A program made the translations under genes and the position numbers. A DNA stretch of 64,000 bases, taken from positions 1 to 64,000 of the forward strand of contig LVBW01000024.1 in assembly GCA_001604585.1 (NCBI GenBank), in the 5' to 3' direction. The notes below the pieces were generated by a model. The model was not told where the DNA came from. It ran no database searches and saw only the letters and a list, made by a program, of their open reading frames with translations. Positions 10,037 to 20,414 of the stretch are shown one piece after another (the stretch's first letter is position 1; every line of letters begins with the position of its first letter). The DNA is from Puniceicoccales bacterium Verruco_02. Its GTDB lineage: Bacteria; Verrucomicrobiota; Verrucomicrobiia; Opitutales; Oceanipulchritudinaceae.

Positions 10037-10882
10037 ATGCAACGGATGACAGGCATCCTCAGCGGCTTTGAACAAGTACCCCCGAAATTCGAGGTACTCT
10101 CGCGCCTGTGTTCCCTGCTTCGCAGTCCCTATGCGGAGATTGCAGAGATTGTGGAGCTGGTGGCGATAGACCCCGGCCTTGCCTCTTCGGTTGTACGTCT
10201 TGCCAACAGTCCTTACTACGGCTGTCGGGAGCCAATTGACCGCATAGAGAACGCCGTGGAGCGCATTGGCTTTACCGAGGTGATGAAGCTCGTCGGCATA
10301 CTTGGGCGCAAGGCCTTCCCGCCCTGTCCTCTACGCTGCTACGGCCTAGGCGAGGAAAAGGCCTGGCAGGAAGCTCTCGGAGCCGCCGTGATGATGGAGT
10401 ATCTGGCCTATCATGCCGATGCCGAGCCGGGCACTGCCTACCTTGTCGGCCTTATGCACGGGATTGGCCGCTATCCCATTGCCATGAAAATGCACAGGCT
10501 TAAGCCCGCCAGCCGCTTGCCAGAGGGCTGCCGCCTCGTGGATGAGGCAACTTGGGAGCGACAGATGATAGGGACCGACTACGCGGCGACGGCCAAAGAT
10601 TTGCTCAAGCTCTGGAACTTCGGCCCAGAGGTGTACGAACCCATTGGTGCGCACCTGCAACCCTTCCTGCGTTCCGGGCGGCCCGTGATGGCCTGCCTCC
10701 TAAACATCTGCCTGACGGTACTGCCCGCACTGATGGATGGCAGCCCCCTGCCCCAGGTGCCCGAATCCTGGCTTGCAAGCGTGGGGCTTGGAGAAGAGGT
10801 TCTAAATTCCTGCATCGGACCGTCCAGAGCGTGGCTGCATTCCACCGACAGCCTGCTGGCAGAGGCCATGCCACTGGTCTGA
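10037..10882 (+). CDS. HDOD domain protein
   Basis: IAEIVELVAIDPGLASSVVRLANSPYYG, IENAVERIGF; HDOD-type helical domain. Confidence 0.85.
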   Translation: MQRMTGILSGFEQVPPKFEVLSRLCSLLRSPYAEIAEIVELVAIDPGLASSVVRLANSPYYGCREPIDRIENAVERIGFTEVMKLVGILGRKAFPPCPLRCYGLGEEKAWQEALGAAVMMEYLAYHADAEPGTAYLVGLMHGIGRYPIAMKMHRLKPASRLPEGCRLVDEATWERQMIGTDYAATAKDLLKLWNFGPEVYEPIGAHLQPFLRSGRPVMACLLNICLTVLPALMDGSPLPQVPESWLASVGLGEEVLNSCIGPSRAWLHSTDSLLAEAMPLV

Positions 10883-10942
10883 TGAACGCGATGCAGGGCT
10901 AGGCTAGTTACGCCATGTGCTATCAATCCTGTCTCGGCGGCT

Positions 10943-11653
10943 CTACTCCCCCTTTGTGCCCCTTACCTGCATCAGTCCCGGCTCGTCTTCGCGCAGGCTC
11001 ACATCCTTCTGGCCGCCCGTGTCCTGGCCGGCGTGGCTTGCGGCAAGATACGCCATCTGTGGCAGCACCGAGCGCAGATCCCCATTGGTATCGCGCGCCA
11101 GAACCACCACCGACCAGAGCTGGGGCAGATCTCCGCCTTCGTCAGCGGCGCGGTTGTCAAATGCGGTAATGGACAGGCGCTTGTCGTAAATAGTCTCCGT
11201 GTAGGGGCTGTCCACTGTACCGATGAGCCGGGTGCTGTATGGAACCCAAACCCTTGTGCGCATGTAGGACTGACGCCCGTCCTTGTCGTTTACGAGCACC
11301 CTCTCCACGCGGTAGTAGCCGCCATCCTCGGCGTAAACAGGCGTCATGCGCGTGCGCGTGACATTCTCGGGCCTGCCGATGCTGGCATCCAAGGTTACCA
11401 GCATGTCGGCCTGCGATGAATTAGCCACAAGGCGAAAACCCCTTGCGGAAAGGGCGCTCTGCACATAGCGGGCCGCCTCCATGAAGCGCAGGTCCGTGGC
11501 CTTGACCTGCGGGTCGGCAGGCACGACGATGCAGCTGAGGCCAGCATCAAGCGAGGGGGCCGAAATGGCGTCCACCTTGAAGCTGCTGCTTGTCACACAG
11601 GCGGAGAGGAGCAAGGCGACAATAAGACCGTACAGGCGCGCGGTAGTATTCAT
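10943..11653 (-). CDS. Putative lipoprotein of unknown function (DUF4136-like)
   Basis: Lipobox LLSAC after MNTTARLYGLIVALL; domain resembles DUF4136. Confidence 0.55.
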   Translation of the reverse strand: MNTTARLYGLIVALLLSACVTSSSFKVDAISAPSLDAGLSCIVVPADPQVKATDLRFMEAARYVQSALSARGFRLVANSSQADMLVTLDASIGRPENVTRTRMTPVYAEDGGYYRVERVLVNDKDGRQSYMRTRVWVPYSTRLIGTVDSPYTETIYDKRLSITAFDNRAADEGGDLPQLWSVVVLARDTNGDLRSVLPQMAYLAASHAGQDTGGQKDVSLREDEPGLMQVRGTKGE

Positions 11654-11790
11654 GGCAGCGTAATATGACAGTCGTGCATGGTAGCGGTTCCTGCGGTACA
11701 AGTCGAGCCACACCCAGATGAACGCGCACATTTGTCAATGTGGATGCGCGAATATGCTCAAAACACTCGCAACTCCCCCATACGGCAAAA

Positions 11791-12117
11791 CTAGAACACC
11801 CTGCGGGTATCCGATAGGCCAACTCCGGGTATGTATGCCGGGCTGGCTTCCAACTGCCCCCTCAGGCAGGCAGGCCCCACGAGCTGTCTGGACAAGAGGT
11901 AATCCTCAACTTCCTGCCCAGTCGTGTCAGCCAACATCACTCCTTCAATCTCCACACAGGGCACATGACTCTGCCGAGAACGAGCCTGCATCTGGGACAT
12001 GGCCACAGGATCTAGGGCTACGTTATGGCTTTCGTAGCCAAGGCCGTACTTGTCCAGCGTCATCGTCACGCCGCTGCTCCAAGGACAGGCGGGATCAATG
12101 TAAGCCGTTATTTTCAT
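11791..12117 (-). CDS. Glutaredoxin-like protein
   Basis: MKITAYIDPACPWSSGVTMTLDKYGL...HVPCVEIEG; CPWS active site, cis-Pro loop. Confidence 0.75.
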   Translation of the reverse strand: MKITAYIDPACPWSSGVTMTLDKYGLGYESHNVALDPVAMSQMQARSRQSHVPCVEIEGVMLADTTGQEVEDYLLSRQLVGPACLRGQLEASPAYIPGVGLSDTRRVF

Positions 12118-12211
12118 CTAGTTAACAATTCCGCAAGTTGGGAAAAAGTCAACGAACCGACGCAGCTTTAACCAGTTCGTAGCAAATATTCGCAAGCACA
12201 ATCAAGAGCCA

Positions 12212-12442
12212 CTACTCCCCATCGTTGCCGATGGCCTGCACGGGGCAGTCGTTAAGCGCCTCTTCGCAGAGCTTGATATCCTCGGCGCTCGTAGGCTGCT
12301 TGTGTACGAAGGAATAGCCATCGTCGGAACGAGCAAAAAAGTCCGGCGCCATTTCGCGGCAAAGATCGCAGTCAATGCATTGGTCATCGACGTAGAAGCG
12401 GCCATTGACGTTGATTTTCCACTTGTTTGATTTCTCGGCCAT
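12212..12442 (-). CDS. 4Fe-4S ferredoxin
   Basis: CIDCDLCREMAPDFF ... CPVQAI cluster motif; internal start MAEKSNKWKINVNG. Confidence 0.85.
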   Translation of the reverse strand: MAEKSNKWKINVNGRFYVDDQCIDCDLCREMAPDFFARSDDGYSFVHKQPTSAEDIKLCEEALNDCPVQAIGNDGE

Positions 12443-12970
12443 GAGCTTGTCTATGATTTGACTTGAACGATTCGACACTCCGTTGGGTTGAAGACCGGAG
12501 GCGTCTGCCCCAAAGAACATGCGCCACGCGTCAATTCTGTCAAGAGGGCAAAAAGAGGCGGCTTCTTCCATGTGAAACCGGGTGCCGACAAGGCAATTTC
12601 CGCCAAGTTCCCTGTACCCTTCTCCTGCCTGACTGCACCATCACGTGGGAATTCGCCCTTTTAGTTACAAATGGACTGAACGTGAAACACATTACGCATA
12701 TCTGTTTCAATATGCCACTGGAGGCTGATGAACAGGACTCTGTGAAATCCACCCGGATAATACAGATGCAAATCCATATTGCCTCGGAACTTACCCATAT
12801 TTTCATCAAGCCATTGGCATCGCGCAAGTGTTACCAATAATAGGCGTTAGCGTGAACAAGGGTTAAGATTTGCCGCAGATTGACTGTTCACCGGGCCTTA
12901 ACGAAAAGGCGATGTTGTTATGCGACAATGGGGACGGAGACCAATTCTCCTTCCAACCCGCATTACAACA

Positions 12971-15900
12971 ATGAAGAAATCCACCGTGTTTCTAGCGGCG
13001 TTTCTCGCAGCAGGCGCCAGCGCCGATGCCGCCAAGAACGTCATTCTGATGATTAGCGACGGAGCCGGATACAATGTCTGGACTGCCACCAGCATGTATC
13101 AAGGCAAAGTCGATCCCAGCAACCCCCTCAAGGGTACGCAAATCTACGACGGAGCCGGCTGGGTGCGCTACCCGTGCAGCACCTACTCGGCCTCCATGTC
13201 CTCCACCCCCGACGGGAAGATAGACTCTTCGCTAATTTACAACCCGACCAAGGCTTGGGATGCGAGCGCACAGAGCGCCGTCAACGGCTCGGGCGACTTT
13301 GCCGGTTACAACTGGGTGAAAAACACCTACACCGACTCCGCCGCAGCGGCCACAGCCCTTTCCACCGGCCAGAAGGTGTACAACAACTCGATGAACTGGT
13401 CCAGCTTCCCCGCCGGACGCGGCACACCGCTTGATGGGCGCACCATTGCCGAGATTGCAAAGGCCGAGGGCAAGGCTGTCGGTTCGATAAGCACCGTGGA
13501 GTTTTCCCACGCAACGCCCGCCGGTCTTGGCGCAGCGCACAACGCCAGCCGCAACAACTACGCCGCCATCGCCAACGAGATGCTCTCCAGCGGCGTTCTA
13601 GACGTTATCATGGGTGCAAACCACCCCGACTACGACGACAACGGCCAGCCCCGCGCAAACAAGAACTACAGCTACGTGGGCGGAGTCGATACATGGAACG
13701 CCCTTGTCGATGGCACACACGCTGGCGGCTGGACCCTCGTAGAGAGCAAGGCCGACTTTGAAGCCCTTGCCAACCCATCCCGCTTCACCGTGCTGCCCCA
13801 GAAGCTTCTGGGCGTGCCGCAGGTGGCCACAACCCTCCAACAGGGCCGCTCCGGTGGAGCCGTGGAGCAGGAACCCTATGCCGTGGCGCTCAACGCCAAC
13901 GTGCCGGACCTTGCCACGATGTCCCTTGCCGCGCTGAACGTCCTCAATCAGGACGCCGACGGCTTCTTCCTGCACATCGAAGGCGGCGCCCCGGACTGGG
14001 CAGCCCACGCCAACCAGAAGGGCCGCACCATCGAGGAGCATCTCGACTTCAACAAGGCTGTCGAAGCGGTTGTCGCATGGGTGGAGGCAAACTCCAACTG
14101 GAACGACACCCTGCTCATCCTCACCGCCGACCACGACTGCGGTATGCTAATGGGGCCGAACGGTGCCACAGCAGCCTACGACAACCTAGTCTATAACGGC
14201 GCAGGACAGCTTCCCGGCATGGCCTTCATGAGCGGCAACCATACAAACCAGCTCGTGCCCATGTTCGCCAAGGGTGCCAACGCCAGCGATTTCGCCTACT
14301 ATGTGGACGGCATCGACCCTGTGCGCGGCCAGTATGTGGACAACACCGACATATTCCGCGTGATGAAGGAAGCTGTCTCGCCCACGACCACCGTCTCGGG
14401 CAACGAGGACGCGCTGAACGTCATTGTCATGATTTCCGACGGTTGCGGATACAACACCTGGGACGCCGCCAGCTACTACGAGTACGGCGCTCAGGGCAAG
14501 CAGCCCTACGAAGCCGAAGGCTGGCTCAAGCTTGCCTGCTCCACCTACATGGCCGTCCCCTACCACGAGGGCAACAACAGCATCCCCAGCGGCTCCATAC
14601 TTGAACGCAACATTTACAACTCGCTCAAGGCTTGGGATAGCACAGCGGCTGGCTACGTTTACAACAACGACACAACGGGAGCCTTCGTGGGCTACAACTG
14701 GCTCAAGCAGACCCCGACCGACTCCGCCTCTGCCGCATCGGCCATCTCCACCGGTTACAAGACCTACAACGGCGCCATCAACTGGGCCAACTGGCCCGCA
14801 GTGAGCGGCCGCGCCTTCTACGACCAGACCCTTGCCGAGTACGCCCACCAGTGGGGCCGCAAGGTCGGCACCATATCCTCTGTTCAGTGGACCCACGCCA
14901 CGCCCGCCGGCCTTGGCGGCGCGCACAACTTCAGCCGCAACAACTATGCCGCCATTGGCGACGAGATGCTCAACGGCGGCTGGCTGGACGTCATCATGGG
15001 CGCCGGGCACCCTGAATATGACGACAACGGCGTGAAGCTCGCCAGCGCCAGCTCCACCAAGTACGTTGGCGGCGACAGCAACTGGGCCGCCCTAAAGGCA
15101 GGCACCCACCCTGGCCGCTGGACCCTCGTGCAGGGCAAGTCCGAGTTCGAAGCCATTGCCCACAGCGCCAACCCGCCCGCCAAGGTAGTTGGCACAGCGC
15201 AGGTGGCCACCACGCTCCACCAGGCCCGCTCTGGCGGCAACGTGATGCACGACGCCTTCGACCCGAGCTATCCGCTCAACAGCAACGTGCCCACCCTTGC
15301 CACGATGTCCCTTGGCGCGCTGAACGTGCTCAACAACGACAACCCGCGCGGCTTCTTCCTGCACATCGAGGGCGGCGCAATCGACTGGGCCGGCCACGCC
15401 AACCAGCCCGGCCGCATCATCGAGGAGCAGATCGAGTTCAACGACGCCGTTGCAGCCGTCATCAACTGGATCGAAACCAACTCAAGCTGGGAAAAGACAC
15501 TGCTCATCGTGACCACCGACCACGAAACCGGTCTGCTCCTCGGGCCCAAGAGCGACACCGTGGCCTATGACGCAATCGTCAACAACGGACAGGGACAGAT
15601 GCCCTCGATGAAGTTCAACTCCAACTCGCACACCAACCAGCTCGTTCCCATATTCGTGCGCGGCCCCGGAGCGAACATCATGGAAAATCTCGTGCGCGGC
15701 GATGACCCAGTGTACGGCGAATACGTGGACAACACCGACATCTTCACGCTGGCCTACAACGTGATGCGCCCCAAGTACAACGCCAACTTTCTCGCCGCAG
15801 GCGCGGTGGAGTTCCCCGGTGGCTGGAAGGTCAGCAGCTGGTTTGGCGCCTTCTGGGACGGCTTCTATCCCTGGGTATTCACCCTCGACAGCGGCTGGGT

Positions 15901-16033
15901 CTGGGTGTGGGAAGGCAGCAGCTCGGACAATATGTGGATGTGCAGCAAGTCCGGCAACTGGTACTGGACAGCCGAGAACTTCTACCCCTGGAGCTGGGAT
16001 TCCACCAACAGCAAGTGGGTGTTCATCGACTAA
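12971..16033 (+). CDS. Secreted tandem-domain alkaline phosphatase with Trp-rich C-terminal tail
   Basis: Signal peptide MKKSTVFLAAFLAAGASADA; two alkaline phosphatase repeats, each with SDG, DSAxAAxAxSTG, EGGxxDWxxHAN, T(A/T)DH and SHTNQLVP/NHTNQLVP motifs. Confidence 0.92.
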   Translation: MKKSTVFLAAFLAAGASADAAKNVILMISDGAGYNVWTATSMYQGKVDPSNPLKGTQIYDGAGWVRYPCSTYSASMSSTPDGKIDSSLIYNPTKAWDASAQSAVNGSGDFAGYNWVKNTYTDSAAAATALSTGQKVYNNSMNWSSFPAGRGTPLDGRTIAEIAKAEGKAVGSISTVEFSHATPAGLGAAHNASRNNYAAIANEMLSSGVLDVIMGANHPDYDDNGQPRANKNYSYVGGVDTWNALVDGTHAGGWTLVESKADFEALANPSRFTVLPQKLLGVPQVATTLQQGRSGGAVEQEPYAVALNANVPDLATMSLAALNVLNQDADGFFLHIEGGAPDWAAHANQKGRTIEEHLDFNKAVEAVVAWVEANSNWNDTLLILTADHDCGMLMGPNGATAAYDNLVYNGAGQLPGMAFMSGNHTNQLVPMFAKGANASDFAYYVDGIDPVRGQYVDNTDIFRVMKEAVSPTTTVSGNEDALNVIVMISDGCGYNTWDAASYYEYGAQGKQPYEAEGWLKLACSTYMAVPYHEGNNSIPSGSILERNIYNSLKAWDSTAAGYVYNNDTTGAFVGYNWLKQTPTDSASAASAISTGYKTYNGAINWANWPAVSGRAFYDQTLAEYAHQWGRKVGTISSVQWTHATPAGLGGAHNFSRNNYAAIGDEMLNGGWLDVIMGAGHPEYDDNGVKLASASSTKYVGGDSNWAALKAGTHPGRWTLVQGKSEFEAIAHSANPPAKVVGTAQVATTLHQARSGGNVMHDAFDPSYPLNSNVPTLATMSLGALNVLNNDNPRGFFLHIEGGAIDWAGHANQPGRIIEEQIEFNDAVAAVINWIETNSSWEKTLLIVTTDHETGLLLGPKSDTVAYDAIVNNGQGQMPSMKFNSNSHTNQLVPIFVRGPGANIMENLVRGDDPVYGEYVDNTDIFTLAYNVMRPKYNANFLAAGAVEFPGGWKVSSWFGAFWDGFYPWVFTLDSGWVWVWEGSSSDNMWMCSKSGNWYWTAENFYPWSWDSTNSKWVFID

Positions 16034-16086
16034 ACTCTACACCTGACAAATACGCACTGACGAGCAATTGCCGCCGGTGATACGGA

Positions 16087-16116
16087 GAGGGGCCGGTCGC
16101 TTGCGACCGGCCCCTC
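16087..16116. terminator. Hairpin between convergent alkaline phosphatase and arsC genes
   Basis: 14-bp stem GAGGGGCCGGTCGC-TT-GCGACCGGCCCCTC. Confidence 0.6.
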
Positions 16117-16188
16117 ACCGTCTGCCAAGATCATGGCTTTGGAAAATGAACGCTATTTGTTCAACAAGCGGTAGATATGGACTACCCC

Positions 16189-16635
16189 CTATTCGGACAA
16201 ACGTCCCAGTTCCCCGCCCTGCCTGCCTGCGAATAAATAGGCTTCGGTAACGACCTGTATCTGGTCACGCACCTTGCGGAACAGGTCCAGGGCGTCCTCC
16301 TCGCTGCCCTCAAAGGCCGCCGGATCGGTATAGCGCCAGTGATAGCGACGCACATGCGGGGGAAATACAGGACAGTTTTCCAGAGCCTCCTCGCATACCG
16401 TTGCCACGACATCCACAGGCTCGTTCAAATACTCGCTTACGTGGTGACAGCCCTGCCCCGATATATCGATACCTATCTCGGCCATTACCTTGATGGCCAG
16501 CGGGTGGATGTAGCCTAGGGGCGAAGTCCCCGCACTGAGCACCCGAAGCCTGTCCCCAGCCAGTTGACTTAGAAAGCCCTGTGCCATCTGGCTGCGGGAA
16601 GAATTGGCCCTGCACAGGATGAGGATGGTGGTCAT
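16189..16635 (-). CDS. arsC: Arsenate reductase, LMW-PTP/thioredoxin-type (copy 2)
   Basis: ILCRANSSRSQMAQGFL P-loop plus TVCEEALENCP redox cysteines. Confidence 0.85.
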   Translation of the reverse strand: MTTILILCRANSSRSQMAQGFLSQLAGDRLRVLSAGTSPLGYIHPLAIKVMAEIGIDISGQGCHHVSEYLNEPVDVVATVCEEALENCPVFPPHVRRYHWRYTDPAAFEGSEEDALDLFRKVRDQIQVVTEAYLFAGRQGGELGRLSE

Positions 16636-16763
16636 GATGTATGGCGTCTAGTCAACGACTGCCTTGATTGGCGGATTTAGACAGAAACAGAAGCGAAGAT
16701 ACCCTTGGCTTGAAGCAAGCCTTTGTTAGTCATCCCTAAACCATACCCTTTCCCAGAAACTTA

Positions 16764-17840
16764 TCAACCTGCGAAAAGTCTCTTTCTGAAATAGAAGGCC
16801 AGGTGAACGAGCGCCAGCATCACGGGCACCTCCACGAGCGGCCCGATGACGGCGGTGAAGGCCACGGCGGAATTGACCCCGAAAACGGCCACGGCCACGG
16901 CGATTGCCAGCTCAAAGTTGTTGCTCGCTGCGGTAAAGGCCAGCGTCGTTGTCTGCGGGTAGTTTGCCCCACCCCTCTTGCCCATCAGGAAGCTGACTGC
17001 GAACATGATGACGAAGTACAAAGCCAGCGGCACGGCAATTAGCAGCACGTCCTGCGGGGTATCCAAAATGCGCTCTCCCTGAAGGCTGAACATGGCCACG
17101 ATCGTGAAAAGAAGCGCGATGAGCGTAATCGGGCTGATGCGCGGGATGAACACCTTCTCGTACCAGTCCCGCCCCTTGATGGCAACCCCCGCAAAGCGCG
17201 ACAGCATTCCTGCAATAAAAGGTATGCCAAGGTAGATGAACACGCTCTTGGCCACCTCGCCCATGCTGACCTCTACAACGCTGCCCTCCAACCCGAAGAG
17301 CGGCGGCAGCACGCTGATGAACAGCCATGCGTAGAGGCTGAAAAAGAGTATCTGGAAAACGCTGTTGAAGGCGACAAGGGCCGCCGCGTATTCGCCATCG
17401 CCCTCCGCAAGGCTGTTCCACACGATCACCATTGCTATGCAGCGGGCCAGACCTATGAGGATGAGTCCGGTCATGTACTCCGGGTGTCCGCTTAGGAACA
17501 AGATTGCCAGAGCGAACATGAGCAGCGGCCCGATGAGCCAGTTTTGAACAAGCGACAGGCCCAGCACCTTTAGGTTGGTAAAGACGCGGGGCAGTTTGAC
17601 GTAGTCCACCTTGGCCAGCGGCGGATACATCATGAGGATTAGGCCGATGGCGATCGGGACGTTCGTCGTGCCGTACTGGAAGCGGCCCACAAAGTCCGAT
17701 GCCCCTTCCCATATTGCGCCAAGCCCCACGCCAAGCCCCATTGCAAGGAGTATCCAGAGGGTGAGAAAGCGGTCCATAAGGCCCAGCCTCTTGACGCAGG
17801 GCAGGCAGGCTGCGTTTTGCGCTTCGCTTGCGGCGCTCAT
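16764..17840 (-). CDS. acr3: ACR3-family arsenite efflux permease
   Basis: [61 protein letters not shown]. Confidence 0.93.
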   Translation of the reverse strand: MSAASEAQNAACLPCVKRLGLMDRFLTLWILLAMGLGVGLGAIWEGASDFVGRFQYGTTNVPIAIGLILMMYPPLAKVDYVKLPRVFTNLKVLGLSLVQNWLIGPLLMFALAILFLSGHPEYMTGLILIGLARCIAMVIVWNSLAEGDGEYAAALVAFNSVFQILFFSLYAWLFISVLPPLFGLEGSVVEVSMGEVAKSVFIYLGIPFIAGMLSRFAGVAIKGRDWYEKVFIPRISPITLIALLFTIVAMFSLQGERILDTPQDVLLIAVPLALYFVIMFAVSFLMGKRGGANYPQTTTLAFTAASNNFELAIAVAVAVFGVNSAVAFTAVIGPLVEVPVMLALVHLAFYFRKRLFAG

Positions 17841-18283
17841 ATGCAGGCGTCCTCCCGGCCCTGACGGTAGCCGTCTGCAAAGGCTCCGAACACCGTGCGT
17901 ATTTCGTCGCGCACGCGGCGGAACTCGCCTAGCACCTCATCTTCGCTGCCCGCAGCCTTGGCTGGATCGTCAAAGCCAATGTGCAAACGCCGGACCTTGC
18001 CGGGGAACACGGGACAGTCCTCGTTCGCGCCGCCGCACACGGTGATGACCGTCCTTGCGCCGCTATGGAGGTATTCGGAAAGGTTGCGCGACTGGTGATC
18101 GGATATGTCGATGCCGACTTCGCGCATAACCTCGATTGCCTTCGGGTGTACGTATCCGGCCGGGCGGGTGCCCGCGCTGCGGATTTGAGCGATGTCGCCA
18201 AGGGCGTTTTCGAGCACCCCGTGCGCCATGTGGCTGCGGCAGGAGTTACCTGTACAGAGAATGAGTATCAGGGGCTTATCCAT
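17837..18283 (-). CDS. arsC: Arsenate reductase, LMW-PTP/thioredoxin-type (copy 1)
   Basis: [44 protein letters not shown] overlap with acr3. Confidence 0.88.
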   Translation of the reverse strand: MDKPLILILCTGNSCRSHMAHGVLENALGDIAQIRSAGTRPAGYVHPKAIEVMREVGIDISDHQSRNLSEYLHSGARTVITVCGGANEDCPVFPGKVRRLHIGFDDPAKAAGSEDEVLGEFRRVRDEIRTVFGAFADGYRQGREDACI

Positions 18284-18347
18284 ATTTAGCGTAATATACA
18301 CATGAGACCGAATCCCGCTAACAACATTCCACTCCGTCACCCGATTG

Positions 18348-20204
18348 TCATATCGATTTCTTCTCGCCCTCGGGCTTGTCCATGCGCTTCTGCACGCCGA
18401 GCACGATGCTGATGTGGGCGTCGCGAGTGTGGAGCAGCTCCCTTGCACGCTTCAGGGCGCGAGCCGTGGGCAGGGTGCTGTTCTTCACGTCATCGGCAAA
18501 GATGTTCTCCCGCCCGACAACATCAATAAGGCCGCTACGCTCGAATATGCGCAAAGTCTGCTCCCTGGCTTCGGAAACGAGCAGTGTGCGGTCATTCTCC
18601 TTCATGTAGCGGACTAGCTCCTCAAGGGCCAGAATGCTCGTGGCGTCGAGGTGATGGGCGTTGCGCAGCTTCAGGATGATGATCTTCAGGCCCTTGTCTT
18701 CGCAGATTCGGCGCATCTGGTCGCGGAATAGTTCGGCAGCGCCAAAGAACAAGTCTCCCTCCACATGCATCACGGCGATGGTCTGACGCCCGGCGGGCTG
18801 CACCTCGGGCTTGTCCAGCGGCGCAAGGACACCCTCTTCGTTGGCCCCGTATTCGACAAGCTGGGGCACGGCGGCTTTGCGCAAAAAGAGCATGATGCTT
18901 GTTGCCGTGCCAAGGATTATGGCAAGGTCGAGCCTTACAATAAGGGCGGCGCAGAAGGTGACGGCAAAGGTAAGCGCGTCGCTTCGAGTGCTCTTCATAA
19001 CGACGCGGATGACGCGCCTGTTGATGAGCGATACGCCTATGAACACGATAAGCGTGCCCAGCGCACCGCTAGGAATGTAGCGGGTCATGGGGCCGATGAC
19101 AAACACCGCAGCAAGTACGATAAGGCTGCTGAATATGGGGGCCATCGGGGTTGCCGCACCGCTCGACCAGTTGAGCTGGCTGCGCACGGGCGAACCGGAA
19201 ACAGGCATCCCACCCCATAGGGAACTGGCCATGTTTGCCGCACCTACACCCATAAGCTCTCGCCCCACGTCCAGCTTCTCGCCCGCCCTTGCGGCCACGC
19301 TCTTGCCCACCGATGTGGCCTCCAAAGTGCAGAGAAAGGCGATGACCAGCGCGGGCTGGAGCAGCATGTTGACCGCATCCAAGCTGAAATGCGGCAGGTG
19401 GATAACGAGCGAAGCGGCACTAATACCGTCAAGTCGAGACACAGGGCCTAGGCCCTGCAAGGGGGCGAAAGAGGCAATGGCCATGTTTATCAGCTCCCCA
19501 CATACCGACATGAGAACCAGTATGAGCGCCACGTTCGGGAGCTTGGGCAACTTTCGCTGCATCAATACGTAACACGCTGCCGTGATTACGCTTAGAAATA
19601 TTGTCGGCAAATGCGCATGAGGCACCGCCATGAGCGTTTTCCACGCAAGGCCAAACAGCGTGAAGCCCCGCTCCACATCCACATGCACGCCGAGCACTTT
19701 GGAGCTTTGGTTTACGATGATGAAAAGAGAGGCCGCCGTGATGTATCCTGTTATCACGCTTCGCGATACAAATTGCAGCAGGTTTGCCGCGCCCAGCATC
19801 GAACCTATTATGATGAACAGGCTGACCATGAACAGGAGCAGCGGTATGATGCTGAGTATCTGGTCCTGTGGCAGCCCAAGGGCAAGCATCGTGCCGAAAA
19901 AGAGCACCGCAGTGGCGTTGGTGGCCCCGGCTATTATGAAGCGCGAGCCGCTGAAAAGGGGGCCGAATATGCCTGCGAATATTTCCGTAAAAAGGCCGTA
20001 GAATATCGGCAGCCCGGCGATGACCGCATAGGCCATTGATTGCGGAAATGCCAGTAGGGCAACATTCAGGCCAGCTTTGAGGTCCGCGAGGGCCTTCTGC
20101 CTGTCATAGCTGCGGAGGGTGCGGACAAGGGGGACAAAGTCCAGACGGCAAAGTTTGCATGTGAATGCGGATGCGGCACTTATATCTGAACGGTGTATGG
20201 CCAT
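18348..20204 (-). CDS. SulP-family anion permease with C-terminal STAS domain
   Basis: DLKAGLNVALLAFPQSMAYAVIAGLPIFYGLF; C-terminal STAS (HLDATSILALEELVRYMKE). Confidence 0.92.
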   Translation of the reverse strand: MAIHRSDISAASAFTCKLCRLDFVPLVRTLRSYDRQKALADLKAGLNVALLAFPQSMAYAVIAGLPIFYGLFTEIFAGIFGPLFSGSRFIIAGATNATAVLFFGTMLALGLPQDQILSIIPLLLFMVSLFIIIGSMLGAANLLQFVSRSVITGYITAASLFIIVNQSSKVLGVHVDVERGFTLFGLAWKTLMAVPHAHLPTIFLSVITAACYVLMQRKLPKLPNVALILVLMSVCGELINMAIASFAPLQGLGPVSRLDGISAASLVIHLPHFSLDAVNMLLQPALVIAFLCTLEATSVGKSVAARAGEKLDVGRELMGVGAANMASSLWGGMPVSGSPVRSQLNWSSGAATPMAPIFSSLIVLAAVFVIGPMTRYIPSGALGTLIVFIGVSLINRRVIRVVMKSTRSDALTFAVTFCAALIVRLDLAIILGTATSIMLFLRKAAVPQLVEYGANEEGVLAPLDKPEVQPAGRQTIAVMHVEGDLFFGAAELFRDQMRRICEDKGLKIIILKLRNAHHLDATSILALEELVRYMKENDRTLLVSEAREQTLRIFERSGLIDVVGRENIFADDVKNSTLPTARALKRARELLHTRDAHISIVLGVQKRMDKPEGEKKSI

Positions 20205-20414
20205 CAGGGAATATCAATCCGAATTATCCCCGAGGGCACAGGCATGGCAAGGTCAAACAGGACCGAGCAGAGCAAGCGGAGGCGGCGAAAGCACTTTATC
20301 AAAGGGAAAATCCCTGCTCGCCATCAATGACTTATCCCGTCATGATAATGTGCGTAAAAGCGCCTCTGCTGGCCTTGGAAAATTGCCGCTGGCGCTCGAC
20401 TCGTACTGCGCACA

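Noticed and set aside
12463-12840. 125-aa plus-strand ORF before the phosphatase
   Set aside because: Overlaps the ferredoxin region antisense and then AT-richer intergenic DNA; no motif support
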